NCBI GenBank assembly: GCA_012656075.1
Contig: JAAKBF010000300.1
Coordinates: 186,001-250,000, forward strand
Origin: Phytophthora hibernalis
Taxonomy: Eukaryota; Oomycota; Peronosporomycetes; Peronosporales; Peronosporaceae
Length of the DNA stretch: 64,000 nt
Direction: 5' to 3'
Positions within the stretch are counted from its first letter, which is position 1, and each line of letters starts with the position of its first letter. The notes under the pieces are model-generated. The model was not told the origin of the DNA, did no database searches, and was given only the letters and a program-made list of their open reading frames with translations. The position numbers were made by a program, and so were the translations under genes. Of this stretch, positions 55,301-64,000 are shown in pieces.

Positions 55301-58300
55301 TGCAAGGTCTGCCAACCAGCTGTCGCGAAGACTACTCAGCGCGACGATAACGGTGGTGTCTTCTTGTGCATCCAACCAAATGTCCAGCGGCATGGTGTAA
55401 TATACGCTAGGCTCCGGCATCCAACCCACCTCCGCCGTCATCACCGCAGACGCCACAGTCGTTGTCGCCACCGACGCATTTGTGAAATAAAGCTCGCGCG
55501 ACGTCGCGGTGACGGACATGCTGAACATGCCTGTGAACAGCGTATCCACCGCAACCAGTGTGACCTCGGCATCCACGATACCTGCCAATGACGCCGTCGG
55601 CACTGGCAACACATACCTCAAAGCGACATCGATGTCGCTGTCAGCAACAGACTCAGGCCACAACAGCTGGCTGTTGAATAGCACTGCCACCGCATCCGGT
55701 CTGACGTCCGTTGACAACTCGACGGACAGTTCCTCTGAACCATCCACGTCCTGTAGCGAGATGGCGTTCATCGACATGACAATCGCCGTACCAAGAGGAG
55801 AAACTCCTGTACGATGGTCACATCTAGCAGTGGCGTATTAGCTACAGGAGCAACTACAGTATCGATCAGGACTGGTGCTGTTCGAGCTACAGCAACGTCG
55901 CTGGTATCGTCTGAGTCCAAGTATGCCGTCTCCATCGACGCGCTAGAGACACTGAAGAGCAGCTCACCGCTGTATCCCGCCACCAAAGCGATCTCCACAC
56001 TACCACGCATCTCCATGCGGCCCGCACCCGCCGCCACAATGCGCTGAGGCTGCTCGTCGAACACCATTGCTGGTACGACAGCGTCCGCTTTCGTCGAAAA
56101 CGCCACTGCAGACAAATTCGATCGCCACGTGACCGAAGTTACATACTGCTCGTATTTGCCAAACTCCACCACCAGGAACAACGTCTCCGACCCATCCACA
56201 TCCACCAAAGACGCCACTACCGAGTCGCATACGACCACGCCATCTTCCACCGCTGTCAATTTCGTCGTCGCAATCGACACGACCGGCACCGTCGCCTCGG
56301 CAGTCACCGCCACACTCAACGGCGCCTCATACACATCTTCCGAGACAAGCATTCCGCTGCGGTCGATAGCGTGCGCAATGAGGCGGCAGTCAACTGACCC
56401 CGAGAAGTACTTCGGTGGACTCAATTGCACACTCAGGTCGCCATGCTCTTCACGACGGTACACTGCAAACGGAAGGAGCTCAAAAGTCGTGATGGTACGA
56501 ATGTCTTCCTCGACGGTTGACGAGCGGCTAGCTGGTGAAGAATAACTTTCATCACCATCAATGACGACTTGCACTAGCATGCCATCAACAAACACATTCG
56601 CCCAAGCACTGTTCTCGCACCGAAGATGGAAGTACATTTCCTCAGACCCGTCAGCATCAGCAAGTGTCCAATTGCTCACTGTGACCGTAGCCGCGCCATT
56701 CTCTGCAATGGATAGCGCGTCTGGGATCGCGACGAATCTAGGCGCCTCGGCCACCGGAAGAATCAAAGCTCAAGCGACTGGTTCACAATAGCCATCGATT
56801 TCCACTGCTCGGAAGGAAGGCAATCAAACGCGTCTTTGCTGCTGGAAACTCCCAGGTAGCAATCGGATGCAAAGAAGTCTGGGTCCAGATCTATGGTGAA
56901 GGCTACCACCACCACATCCACACTTAGGTTTCCTGAAATCTTCGCGGTTGGTACCAGGACTAGTGATGTCGTTGTAGGTTCACCAATCACATACCCCAAA
57001 TGCGTCGATAGGGACGACAGAAGTTGTCCGGCAGTTCCCTCTGCATCAGTAAACCATGTATGGCTCATGTTGCTTGCCGCGGAGACTATACCAGCCTCTG
57101 CGTCCTCGCTGTTGTTCATTGTACCTGTCCAAGTGCGGTCAGACACTTCTACTATGTAATCCGAAGGGTAAAACACTTGGATACGATAGTACAGCTCTGT
57201 CTTTGTCGGCGTCATCTTGATGTCACCGTAGAATACGCCCCCTTCGCTAATTGAAGCATTCACAAGCGCAACGGACAGGTTTGGTTGCTCGGCAACCGTC
57301 ACGAATTCCAGTGTCACCGGAATCACCGTCGTATTCGAACTGCTAAACGCATACACGGATGCGCGCAGCAGACCTTCCACGAAAATGCAATGGTTCGGTC
57401 TAGCCGTGACGTTCACGGCCCCGGAATCAACTGGAATCTGCACGACCGTGTAGCCCATGCCATCCAGCGTCTCGTTCCCGCTCGCCACCATCGTCGAGCC
57501 GTTCACAGAAACAGCCACGTTGCAGTTGGCGGGCAGTAGCACCTCCACAGAGAGATGCACATCCGGAGCCGTCGAATCCAGAGTCGCAACCGCAAGCTCC
57601 GAGATAGACAGCACCCCCACCTCATCTTCGTACACTCTTAGACTCGCGTTCTCCACCACGAACACGGGCGCTTGAGCGTGATTCCACTGCGTCGGCAAGA
57701 CACTCTCAACGACGGAAGTCGAGAAGACAGTCAGCCACGCGTGATCATCGCCGCTTGCATCGCTAACCGTGTCACTCGCCACCAACTGAGACGGAATCAG
57801 GTTGCTCGTCAAGGACACCGATTGCAGCGTGAGAGGCAAACTGCCCACGTAGTCTCGAGGAGGCACGACGGTGTACGTGCTGTTCATGCTCGCACTCCGC
57901 TCTTCCTCCCCAGTACGAATATGCTGCTTGATCGCCACGGCGCTACATCGACTGGTGAGAGACCGTATTTCCAATACGGTGGCTCTTGTCCGACCACCGT
58001 GGCGTCTGCGTTACCGCCCGCATCAGCAAGGAACCAAACAACTTCCGCACCCGCACGAGAGGATGCACTGGATACCTCACTTTCAATCACAGCCACAGCC
58101 ATTTCCTGATTGAAACCCATGTGAATCGTCTCCGACCCGTTCGGAGCTGAAGAGAACGAGCGCGTACTCGCCACGGGGACCACCGATACGCGCAGATTCG
58201 CCGTAAGAACGTAGGTCTGGTTCAATGTAGATGAATGTGCACCCACCGACAGCGCGATGGTTGCCTCACCGTAGTAGCCTTGATCCGGAACAATGCTCAC

Positions 58301-61300
58301 ATTTTCCGATATCCCGAACGCAAATGCCTGATCATCTGCAAATGCGAGGGACGAGAAACCAGCGCCTAAGAAAGCAGGCGGCTCCATTCTCTTACCGTCG
58401 ACGAATACCGCTTGGATCTGAGCTGCATCGAATGCAAACCTGCACAGGCCGTACTCTAACTCCAACTCCACATCGTCGGCGCTAGTCACTGCAAGGTCTG
58501 CCAACCAGCTGTCGCGAAGACTACTCAGCGCGACGATAACGGTGGTGTCTTCTTGTGCATCCAACCAAATGTCCAGCGGCATGGTGTAATATACGCTAGG
58601 CTCCGGCATCCAACCCACCTCCGCCGTCATCACCGCAGACGCCACAGTCGTTGTCGCCACCGACGCATTTGTGAAATAAAGCTCGCGCGACGTCGCGGTG
58701 ACGGACATGCTGAACATGCCTGTGAACAGCGTATCCACCGCAACCAGTGTGACCTCGGCATCCACGATACCTGCCAATGACGCCGTCGGCACTGGCAACA
58801 CATACCTCAAAGCGACATCGATGTCGCTGTCAGCAACAGACTCAGGCCACAACAGCTGGCTGTTGAATAGCACTGCCACCGCATCCGGTCTGACGTCCGT
58901 TGACAACTCGACGGACAGTTCCTCTGAACCATCCACGTCCTGTAGCGAGATGGCGTTCATCGACATGACAATCGCCGTACCAAGAGGAGAAACTCCTGTA
59001 CGATGGTCACATCTAGCAGTGGCGTATTAGCTACAGGAGCAACTACAGTATCGATCAGGACTGGTGCTGTTCGAGCTACAGCAACGTCGCTGGTATCGTC
59101 TGAGTCCAAGTATGCCGTCTCCATCGACGCGCTAGAGACACTGAAGAGCAGCTCACCGCTGTATCCCGCCACCAAAGCGATCTCCACACTACCACGCATC
59201 TCCATGCGGCCCGCACCCGCCGCCACAATGCGCTGAGGCTGCTCGTCGAACACCATTGCTGGTACGACAGCGTCCGCTTTCGTCGAAAACGCCACTGCAG
59301 ACAAATTCGATCGCCACGTGACCGAAGTTACATACTGCTCGTATTTGCCAAACTCCACCACCAGGAACAACGTCTCCGACCCATCCACATCCACCAAAGA
59401 CGCCACTACCGAGTCGCATACGACCACGCCATCTTCCACCGCTGTCAATTTCGTCGTCGCAATCGACACGACCGGCACCGTCGCCTCGGCAGTCACCGCC
59501 ACACTCAACGGCGCCTCATACACATCTTCCGAGACAAGCATTCCGCTGCGGTCGATAGCGTGCGCAATGAGGCGGCAGTCAACTGACCCCGAGAAGTACT
59601 TCGGTGGACTCAATTGCACACTCAGGTCGCCATGCTCTTCACGACGGTACACTGCAAACGGAAGGAGCTCAAAAGTCGTGATGGTACGAATGTCTTCCTC
59701 GACGGTTGACGAGCGGCTAGCTGGTGAAGAATAACTTTCATCACCATCAATGACGACTTGCACTAGCATGCCATCAACAAACACATTCGCCCAAGCACTG
59801 TTCTCGCACCGAAGATGGAAGTACATTTCCTCAGACCCGTCAGCATCAGCAAGTGTCCAATTGCTCACTGTGACCGTAGCCGCGCCATTCTCTGCAATGG
59901 ATAGCGCGTCTGGGATCGCGACGAATCTAGGCGCCTCGGCCACCGGAAGAATCAAAGCTCAAGCGACTGGTTCACAATAGCCATCGATTTCCACTGCTCG
60001 GAAGGAAGGCAATCAAACGCGTCTTTGCTGCTGGAAACTCCCAGGTAGCAATCGGATGCAAAGAAGTCTGGGTCCAGATCTATGGTGAAGGCTACCACCA
60101 CCACATCCACACTTAGGTTTCCTGAAATCTTCGCGGTTGGTACCAGGACTAGTGATGTCGTTGTAGGTTCACCAATCACATACCCCAAATGCGTCGATAG
60201 GGACGACAGAAGTTGTCCGGCAGTTCCCTCTGCATCAGTAAACCATGTATGGCTCATGTTGCTTGCCGCGGAGACTATACCAGCCTCTGCGTCCTCGCTG
60301 TTGTTCATTGTACCTGTCCAAGTGCGGTCAGACACTTCTACTATGTAATCCGAAGGGTAAAACACTTGGATACGATAGTACAGCTCTGTCTTTGTCGGCG
60401 TCATCTTGATGTCACCGTAGAATACGCCCCCTCGCTAATTGAAGCATTCACAAGCGCAACGGACAGGTTTGGTTGCTCGGCAACCGTCACGAATTCCAGT
60501 GTCACCGGAATCACCGTCGTATTCGAACTGCTAAACGCATACACGGATGCGCGCAGCAGACCTTCCACGAAAATGCAATGGTTCGGTCTAGCCGTGACGT
60601 TCACGGCCCCGGAATCAACTGGAATCTGCACGACCGTGTAGCCCATGCCATCCAGCGTCTCGTTCCCGCTCGCCACCATCGTCGAGCCGTTCACAGAAAC
60701 AGCCACGTTGCAGTTGGCGGGCAGTAGCACCTCCACAGAGAGATGCACATCCGGAGCCGTCGAATCCAGAGTCGCAACCGCAAGCTCCGAGATAGACAGC
60801 ACCCCACCTCATCTTCGTACACTCTTAGACTCGCGTTCTCCACCACGAACACGGGCGCTTGAGCGTGATTCCACTGCGTCGGCAAGACACTCTCAACGAC
60901 GGAAGTCGAGAAGACAGTCAGCCACGCGTGATCATCGCCGCTTGCATCGCTAACCGTGTCACTCGCCACCAACTGAGACGGAATCAGGTTGCTCGTCAAG
61001 GACACCGATTGCAGCGTGAGAGGCAAACTGCCCACGTAGTCTCGAGGAGGCACGACGGTGTACGTGCTGTTCATGCTCGCACTCCGCTCTTCCTCCCCAG
61101 TACGAATATGCTGCTTGATCGCCACGGCGCTACATCGACTGGTGAGAGACCGTATTTCAATACGGTGGCTCTTGTCCGACCACCGTGGCGTCTGCGTTAC
61201 CGCCCGCATCAGCAAGGAACCAAACAACTTCCGCACCCGCACGAGAGGATGCACTGGATACCTCACTTTCAATCACAGCCACAGCCATTTCCTGATTGAA

Positions 61301-64000
61301 ACCCATGTGAATCGTCTCCGACCCGTTCGGAGCTGAAGAGAACGAGCGCGTACTCGCCACGGGGACCACCGATACGCGCAGATTCGCCGTAAGAACGTAG
61401 GTCTGGTTCAATGTAGATGAATGTGCACCCACCGACAGCGCGATGGTTGCCTCACCGTAGTAGCCTTGATCCGGAACAATGCTCACATTTTCCGATATCC
61501 CGAACGCAAATGCCTGATCATCTGCAAATGCGAGGGACGAGAAACCAGCGCCTAAGAAAGCAGGCGGCTCCATTCTCTTACCGTCGACGAATACCGCTTG
61601 GATCTGAGCTGCATCGAATGCAAACCTGCACAGGCCGTACTCTAACTCCAACTCCACATCGTCGGCGCTAGTCACTGCAAGGTCTGCCAACCAGCTGTCG
61701 CGAAGACTACTCAGCGCGACGATAACGGTGGTGTCTTCTTGTGCATCCAACCAAATGTCCAGCGGCATGGTGTAATATACGCTAGGCTCCGGCATCCAAC
61801 CCACCTCCGCCGTCATCACCGCAGACGCCACAGTCGTTGTCGCCACCGACGCATTTGTGAAATAAAGCTCGCGCGACGTCGCGGTGACGGACATGCTGAA
61901 CATGCCTGTGAACAGCGTATCCACCGCAACCAGTGTGACCTCGGCATCCACGATACCTGCCAATGACGCCGTCGGCACTGGCAACACATACCTCAAAGCG
62001 ACATCGATGTCGCTGTCAGCAGCAGACTCAGGCCACAACAGCTGGCTGTTGAATAGCACTGCCACCGCATCCGGTCTGACGTCCGTTGACAACTCGACGG
62101 ACAGTTCCTCTGAACCATCCACGTCCTGTAGCGAGATGGCGTTCATCGACATGACAATCGCCGTACCGGTACCAAGAGTTGGTATCAGCTGTACAACTGT
62201 GACGTTGATAACTGGGATCGTCGCGACTGGAGCAAGGAAGAGGTCAACAGTTACCACGAGTGTGACGTTAGGAAGCGCTCAAACTGACGGTGGCTAGTGG
62301 TTGTCTGTCCAACCGGAATGTTTTTATCTTGGAGAACAATTTTCAAATTGAGTGTTGCGAAGCCAGAGAAGTATTGATTGTTTGGTACAAGCTGATATCC
62401 ATCGGTCGTGCTGCCGTTAACAGTAAATGCCAGCGGCGTTGACGAAATGAACAGTAAAAAGTCTCTTCTGTACGCTGCATCGATAAACACAGTTGAAATT
62501 AGCTCGTCCAGTACTCCACCCGATATTGTTGTGTTGTGGCTTTCATCGCCAATTAATTCTATTGAAACTGGATCAACTTCCTTTGGAGGAGGCAGCCAAT
62601 ATAGCCATATCGTGAACTCCACCTCAATCCGTGTCATGGTCGTAGCCTCCGTAAATATATACACAAACGATTGGTTGACAACACCAGAAAACGCGTCGTC
62701 TGGAGCAACCAGCACAAAATTACCTGCGATGATATCCTGTCGAGGGATAAGCAAGGCTTTGCCGTCACGATAGGGGTGCACTCGACGAGTTAAGTTACGA
62801 CCGCCAGCCGTGAAATTGCTAATGCCGTTGAATCGAACATCTCGTAATTCACCATCGACAATCCACACGACGTTAGGACTGCGCTCAGCCATACTCGACA
62901 TTACTCCAACCGGATCAGCGGGCATCTTTATAAAGGTCTGATATTCTGCTTCAAACACTACAGCCTCATTGAGTGCTGCACCAACAATCAGTCTTGGGTC
63001 CATTGCAACTTCAACAACGTGCTCAATTAGCACAACCGCACGATCTCCGGAAACTGTGTGTACAAACGACACATTTGTATACAGTGTCACGGGTTCTAAC
63101 GAATGTCCTCTTGAGGCTACCACCAACTCTGACTGCCTCACCAAACTGGAATTGGTTGAATTCCATGCATTGTCAACCAACCAGACGGGTCCTTTTCCAA
63201 CACGATGCATCAGCACCCAATCGCACCAATCCGAGAGTCTAAAATAAACACCCTCAAAGCTCATACCACGGGACCGACCAATTCCAACCAGACGATTGAA
63301 TGCAGTAACGACAACACTCCTCGTCGACAACTGCAGCGTATCATTCTCAAAAACAACTGATTGTAACTCGAAAGGGCCGAGGAATTCCGTCGCATTGACG
63401 GTGTTGTTGGTTGGTGTATCTACAACCTTGCCACTCCAGTCAATTCGAAGAGGAAGCGCCACCTCTAGTGTCTCCATCGAGGCGATCTTGCAGTGGAAGG
63501 TAAACACCACAGAGCCATTGAAAATATCTGCGAACGATTTCGTTGGGTGCACTTCCAATGTGCGTGTGCCGTCGTCAGCACCATCCAACAAGTCGCGGAG
63601 ACATACGAGGAGAAACCAATTCCACAAAGCGCCCGCCGCCTCTCACGTCAACCTTTAACGCCAAGCCTGACAACGCAGCCCCTTTTACAGCATGAGGCAG
63701 GTCAACCCCGCGCAATGCCACCATGACAGACCAGCACTCCGACCACACCGTACCACTGTCCAGCGAGCCACCAAACACATCCAACGCGTCCATGGACACC
63801 AGCGCCGCCTCGTCCTCCGTGCTCTCCACCTCCACCGGCTCCAGCATCGTCGCCGAAACCAGAGACCGAGGGTCCGGGATACTCCGAACCACGTGCGACA
63901 CCTCCACTATTACAGACCCAGACGACACCGAGTCCACCAACGTCACGTTCGTGGACACCGTCACGGTCTGCGACTTGCCGTGCGCGGCGCCAGCACCACT
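37847..64000 (-). CDS. Giant polycystin-1/REJ-like membrane receptor with zinc-finger tail (5' partial, multiply frameshifted)
   Basis: Reading the minus strand from the window end, coding sequence continues almost without a gap for 26 kb. The order is: N-terminal modules; four tandem ~3.19-kb units; further DGSE modules; Calx-beta-like repeats; a REJ/PKD region; an EGF-like module; a GPS site; TM1; TM2-TM3 of polycystin type; a coiled coil; two more TM segments; and a tail of TRAF-type zinc fingers. Polycystin-1/PKDREJ proteins share the REJ-GPS-TM order and act as ciliary or egg/sperm surface receptors. Here no PLAT domain is seen after TM1, and the zinc-finger tail is unusual. Frame breaks, mostly one base, occur every 0.3-3 kb. 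One short intron is likely at 42188-42227. Alternatives are two adjacent genes, split near 40100, or a pseudogene. The start lies outside the window. Confidence 0.6.
40107..42187 (-). CDS. Polycystin-like multi-membrane segment
   Basis: After the putative intron the protein reads HKLLSIVFKYNESFSRAQRL, then a TM helix (TVVFTLVASQMFTNALLYQL) and another (VVSAVITAVCMLPVGFILMM). The HKLLS...SRAQRLTV...NALLYQ pattern is typical of the TM2-TM3 region of polycystin-1-like proteins. A long acidic and charged cytoplasmic part follows, including a poly-Glu run. A coiled coil comes next (AKHEEKKLLEGLRGISKLKK), then two more TM segments (WVVYFSYTVCAVWSAWSVYF and LWVTSLLSGLVLTYVISDPL followed by KVFF). 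One-base shifts near 41700, 41345 and 41100 divide it into four frames. Confidence 0.62.
41101..41132. repeat. GAA/TTC microsatellite encoding poly-Glu
   Basis: A (TTC)n run next to a T6 homopolymer. On the minus strand it encodes about ten Glu residues, and a frameshift in the receptor gene lies here. Confidence 0.8.
42188..42227 (-). other. Probable 40-bp intron in the receptor gene
   Basis: Minus strand GTGAAG donor, CCTGATT branch-like sequence and TTTGCAG acceptor. Removal joins PPAK to AKTWRSKLRAV in frame, whereas reading through gives a stop eleven codons on. Confidence 0.6.
42198..44342 (-). CDS. REJ end, EGF-like module, GPS site and first membrane helix
   Basis: A clean 714-codon stretch of the receptor. 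Near residues 165-210 is an EGF-like module (CAGKGNCVREP, CVCKNGNYGDNCG). A Ser/Gly/Thr-rich region follows, then the GPS autoproteolysis site: CTYWDLETGTWSSDGC, then CNCTHLTDFS with the cleavage point expected at HL/T. It is followed by LLLILVMTGFFFLYVIAVFY, the first TM helix, and a basic cytoplasmic stretch. GPS cleavage yields non-covalently held subunits in polycystin-1 and adhesion GPCRs. The presence of cysteines, Trp pairs and HLT makes the GPS call strong. Confidence 0.8.
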   Translation of the reverse strand: MSVTPSLGYALEDKFSVLASNWVDEDLPLKYTFKYIKGSTYSGDNEIALGASTPDALFLSKLGLGGGDNNTVTLVVYVQDSLGATTRVTKEIQVTQMVVAAADQGAYLANKTSAVLAEALSGDPGTVLNTINALADMVNGKEEKTTGTTTTGNATTPAAAALKSCPTSNAVECAGKGNCVREPVGCLATSLDCIVTCVCKNGNYGDNCGLDEAAKAAKSAALGSLLGAMSKASASVDVTDVGALEQQAASVVTLTKSATILDTNSQKLVLNVMDNILAAPVLTPAATAAVGNTISNLLEVDNSGKSKSTTKTTKSRRLEAGSNSGSSTVGTASGLTTASGSASSSSGSTNGSDDFTEEKARVAQVAHTISKLQSAMISTAVAGEDPVTLVTKNLRLVGQRDTASKFEGKKVQLPLNDAQIAANFTPASTTIPVGFAAYITSRTNGSGSSSGAVDAGDEDDPVIDVQSNVYAKNPYAFDNTSVNSRVMTVNVIRDGKDVTVNGLGEPFSIFMRNLVPITTNSSGGSTTSTSGSDDNNSSGGVQRYTFYCLEGTIDTKYFNCTDIEEPMTVECNGTAYAGEATCPVRQPLCTYWDLETGTWSSDGCQVAGTTEDGLYTICNCTHLTDFSTEVSQSVSIVTEHFMNVITHEVTVEDIEQNLLLILVMTGFFFLYVIAVFYVNRWDRLDRFKAMRTSRQMKRGSAPPAKVKLHSLPRT
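44350..47226 (-). CDS. Calx-beta-like repeats and REJ/PKD region
   Basis: Frames 45729-46961, 45352-45708, 44969-45550 and 44530-44880 follow each other with one-base shifts. The first has repeated motifs of Calx-beta type (SFNLTEGATGPLSLTM, then VSPVTVTFTSAL; VVAEGRWFTDTFNIVL, then TSLTLVVVSPASIFFTSTNW). The next reads LDGSASTGSGGRTMTYTWML, a typical opening of a PKD/REJ repeat, and similar strands continue to the GPS region. All of it should lie outside the cell. The frame breaks need transcript or read evidence. Confidence 0.65.
47227..49585 (-). CDS. Extracellular segment with DGSE-type modules
   Basis: A 674-codon open frame (47227-49251) joins the tandem array through a one-base shift near 49255. 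It holds beta-rich modules, including TPDRDGSEVIEVEMS and LLDNDTSEALRLVVLD, diverged relatives of the modules in the tandem units. The part at 49262-49585 (IDTDGSEVLSTQVS) resembles the beginning of the next tandem unit but is clearly diverged. These modules resemble cadherin- or Ig-fold repeats of large surface proteins; exact family not determined. Confidence 0.6.
49262..62257 (-). CDS. Repeat-unit coding part of the giant receptor (frameshifted)
   Basis: Open frames such as 49262-51598, 52580-53812, 54314-55777, 56763-57974, 57884-58966 and 61157-62257 are consecutive pieces of one protein. Where one copy is broken another copy usually reads through. For example, the CCCCC in copy 2 at 54718-54722 keeps the frame that CCCC breaks in the other three, and CAAAAG in copies 1 and 2 keeps the frame lost at CAAAG in copies 3 and 4. 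The plus-strand frames repeating every 3.19 kb are shadows. Function: extracellular stalk or ligand-binding modules, by analogy only. Confidence 0.65.
49586..62152 (-). repeat. Tandem array of four near-identical ~3.19-kb coding units
   Basis: On the minus strand the units run 62152-58967, 58966-55778, 55777-52590 and 52589 to about 49586. Spacings between equivalent ATG codons are 3186, 3189 and 3188. Copies differ almost only by single-base indels in homopolymers and a few substitutions (GCAGCAGACT in the outer copies, GCAACAGACT in the two inner ones). Each unit encodes about 1064 residues and carries at least three modules with the signature (A/V)D-DGSE: LQDVDGSEELSVELS, LADADGSEEMYFHLR and LVDVDGSETLFLVVE. 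Cys and Asn-x-Ser/Thr sites fit an extracellular location. Confidence 0.9.
62251..64000 (-). CDS. N-terminal visible part of the giant receptor (continues beyond the window)
   Basis: Frames 62251-63627 and 63575-63964 are open and joined by a one-base shift near 63600; the upstream one runs to the window edge without a stop. The sequence is beta-rich with many Asn-x-Ser/Thr sites (NNTVNATEF, NSTNSSLV, NGISNFTAGGRNLT). It has recurring segments such as VVLIEHVVEVAMDPRLIVGA and VIVEVSHVVRSIPDPRSLVS, which show that older, diverged repeats precede the recent array. No signal peptide is visible, so the true start is elsewhere. Confidence 0.6.

Noticed and set aside
49529..61966. Plus-strand open frames recurring every ~3.19 kb
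   Set aside because: They repeat only because the minus-strand coding units repeat, and show Arg/His/Thr-rich shadow composition with no domain.

Overview
The window looks like nuclear DNA of an oomycete, most likely Phytophthora or a close relative. Three things support this. Six polygalacturonase (GH28) genes or gene remnants each carry the oomycete core promoter (a TCATTYYnCAATTTG-like Inr plus flanking element) 30-75 bases before the start codon. Several transposable-element families typical of these genomes are present. A flagellar gene (MNS1-like) fits a zoospore-forming organism. There are no bacterial operons, rRNA genes or CRISPR arrays.

Layout. 1-2435: a Tc1/mariner-IS630-like transposase fragment, a TTA-flanked MITE and a perfect 45-bp palindrome. 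2436-6440: two intact polygalacturonase genes in tandem on the minus strand. 7516-13958: a small TA-flanked element split by a tyrosine-recombinase retrotransposon of the Ngaro/DIRS class. That retrotransposon keeps its A1-body-B1-A2-B2 split direct repeats, and an antisense piece of an AGC protein kinase lies between its RT and RNase H regions. 14027-22740: transposon-dominated DNA with two TA-flanked MITEs, two decayed MULE transposases, a broken SET-domain gene with SUMO-interaction-like motifs, a tRNA-like sequence and a 46-bp minisatellite. 23178-30904: two polygalacturonase pseudogenes flanking a second, rearranged Ngaro-like element. 31565-35453: another MITE, a broken polygalacturonase gene and an intact one with a 53-bp intron.

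35544-36995 (minus): a coiled-coil protein that reads as MNS1, a protein of flagellar doublet microtubules. 37847-64000 (minus, 5' end outside the window): what appears to be a single giant polycystin-1/REJ-like membrane receptor. From N to C terminus it has an extracellular region of DxDGSE-type modules, four near-identical ~3.19-kb tandem units, Calx-beta-like repeats, a REJ/PKD region, an EGF-like module, a GPS cleavage site, about five or six membrane segments, and a cytoplasmic tail of TRAF-type zinc fingers. Its frame is broken many times by one-base shifts. Adding back the inferred missing bases brings each of three junction-to-junction tandem units to exactly 3192 bp (1064 codons), which suggests base-calling or assembly errors at least as strongly as gene death.

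The polygalacturonases would be secreted and degrade plant pectin. MNS1 and the polycystin-like receptor both suggest flagellar or zoospore-surface biology, though a functional link between the neighbours is only inference. Coordinates of decayed genes are approximate, and every domain call was made by eye without a database search.
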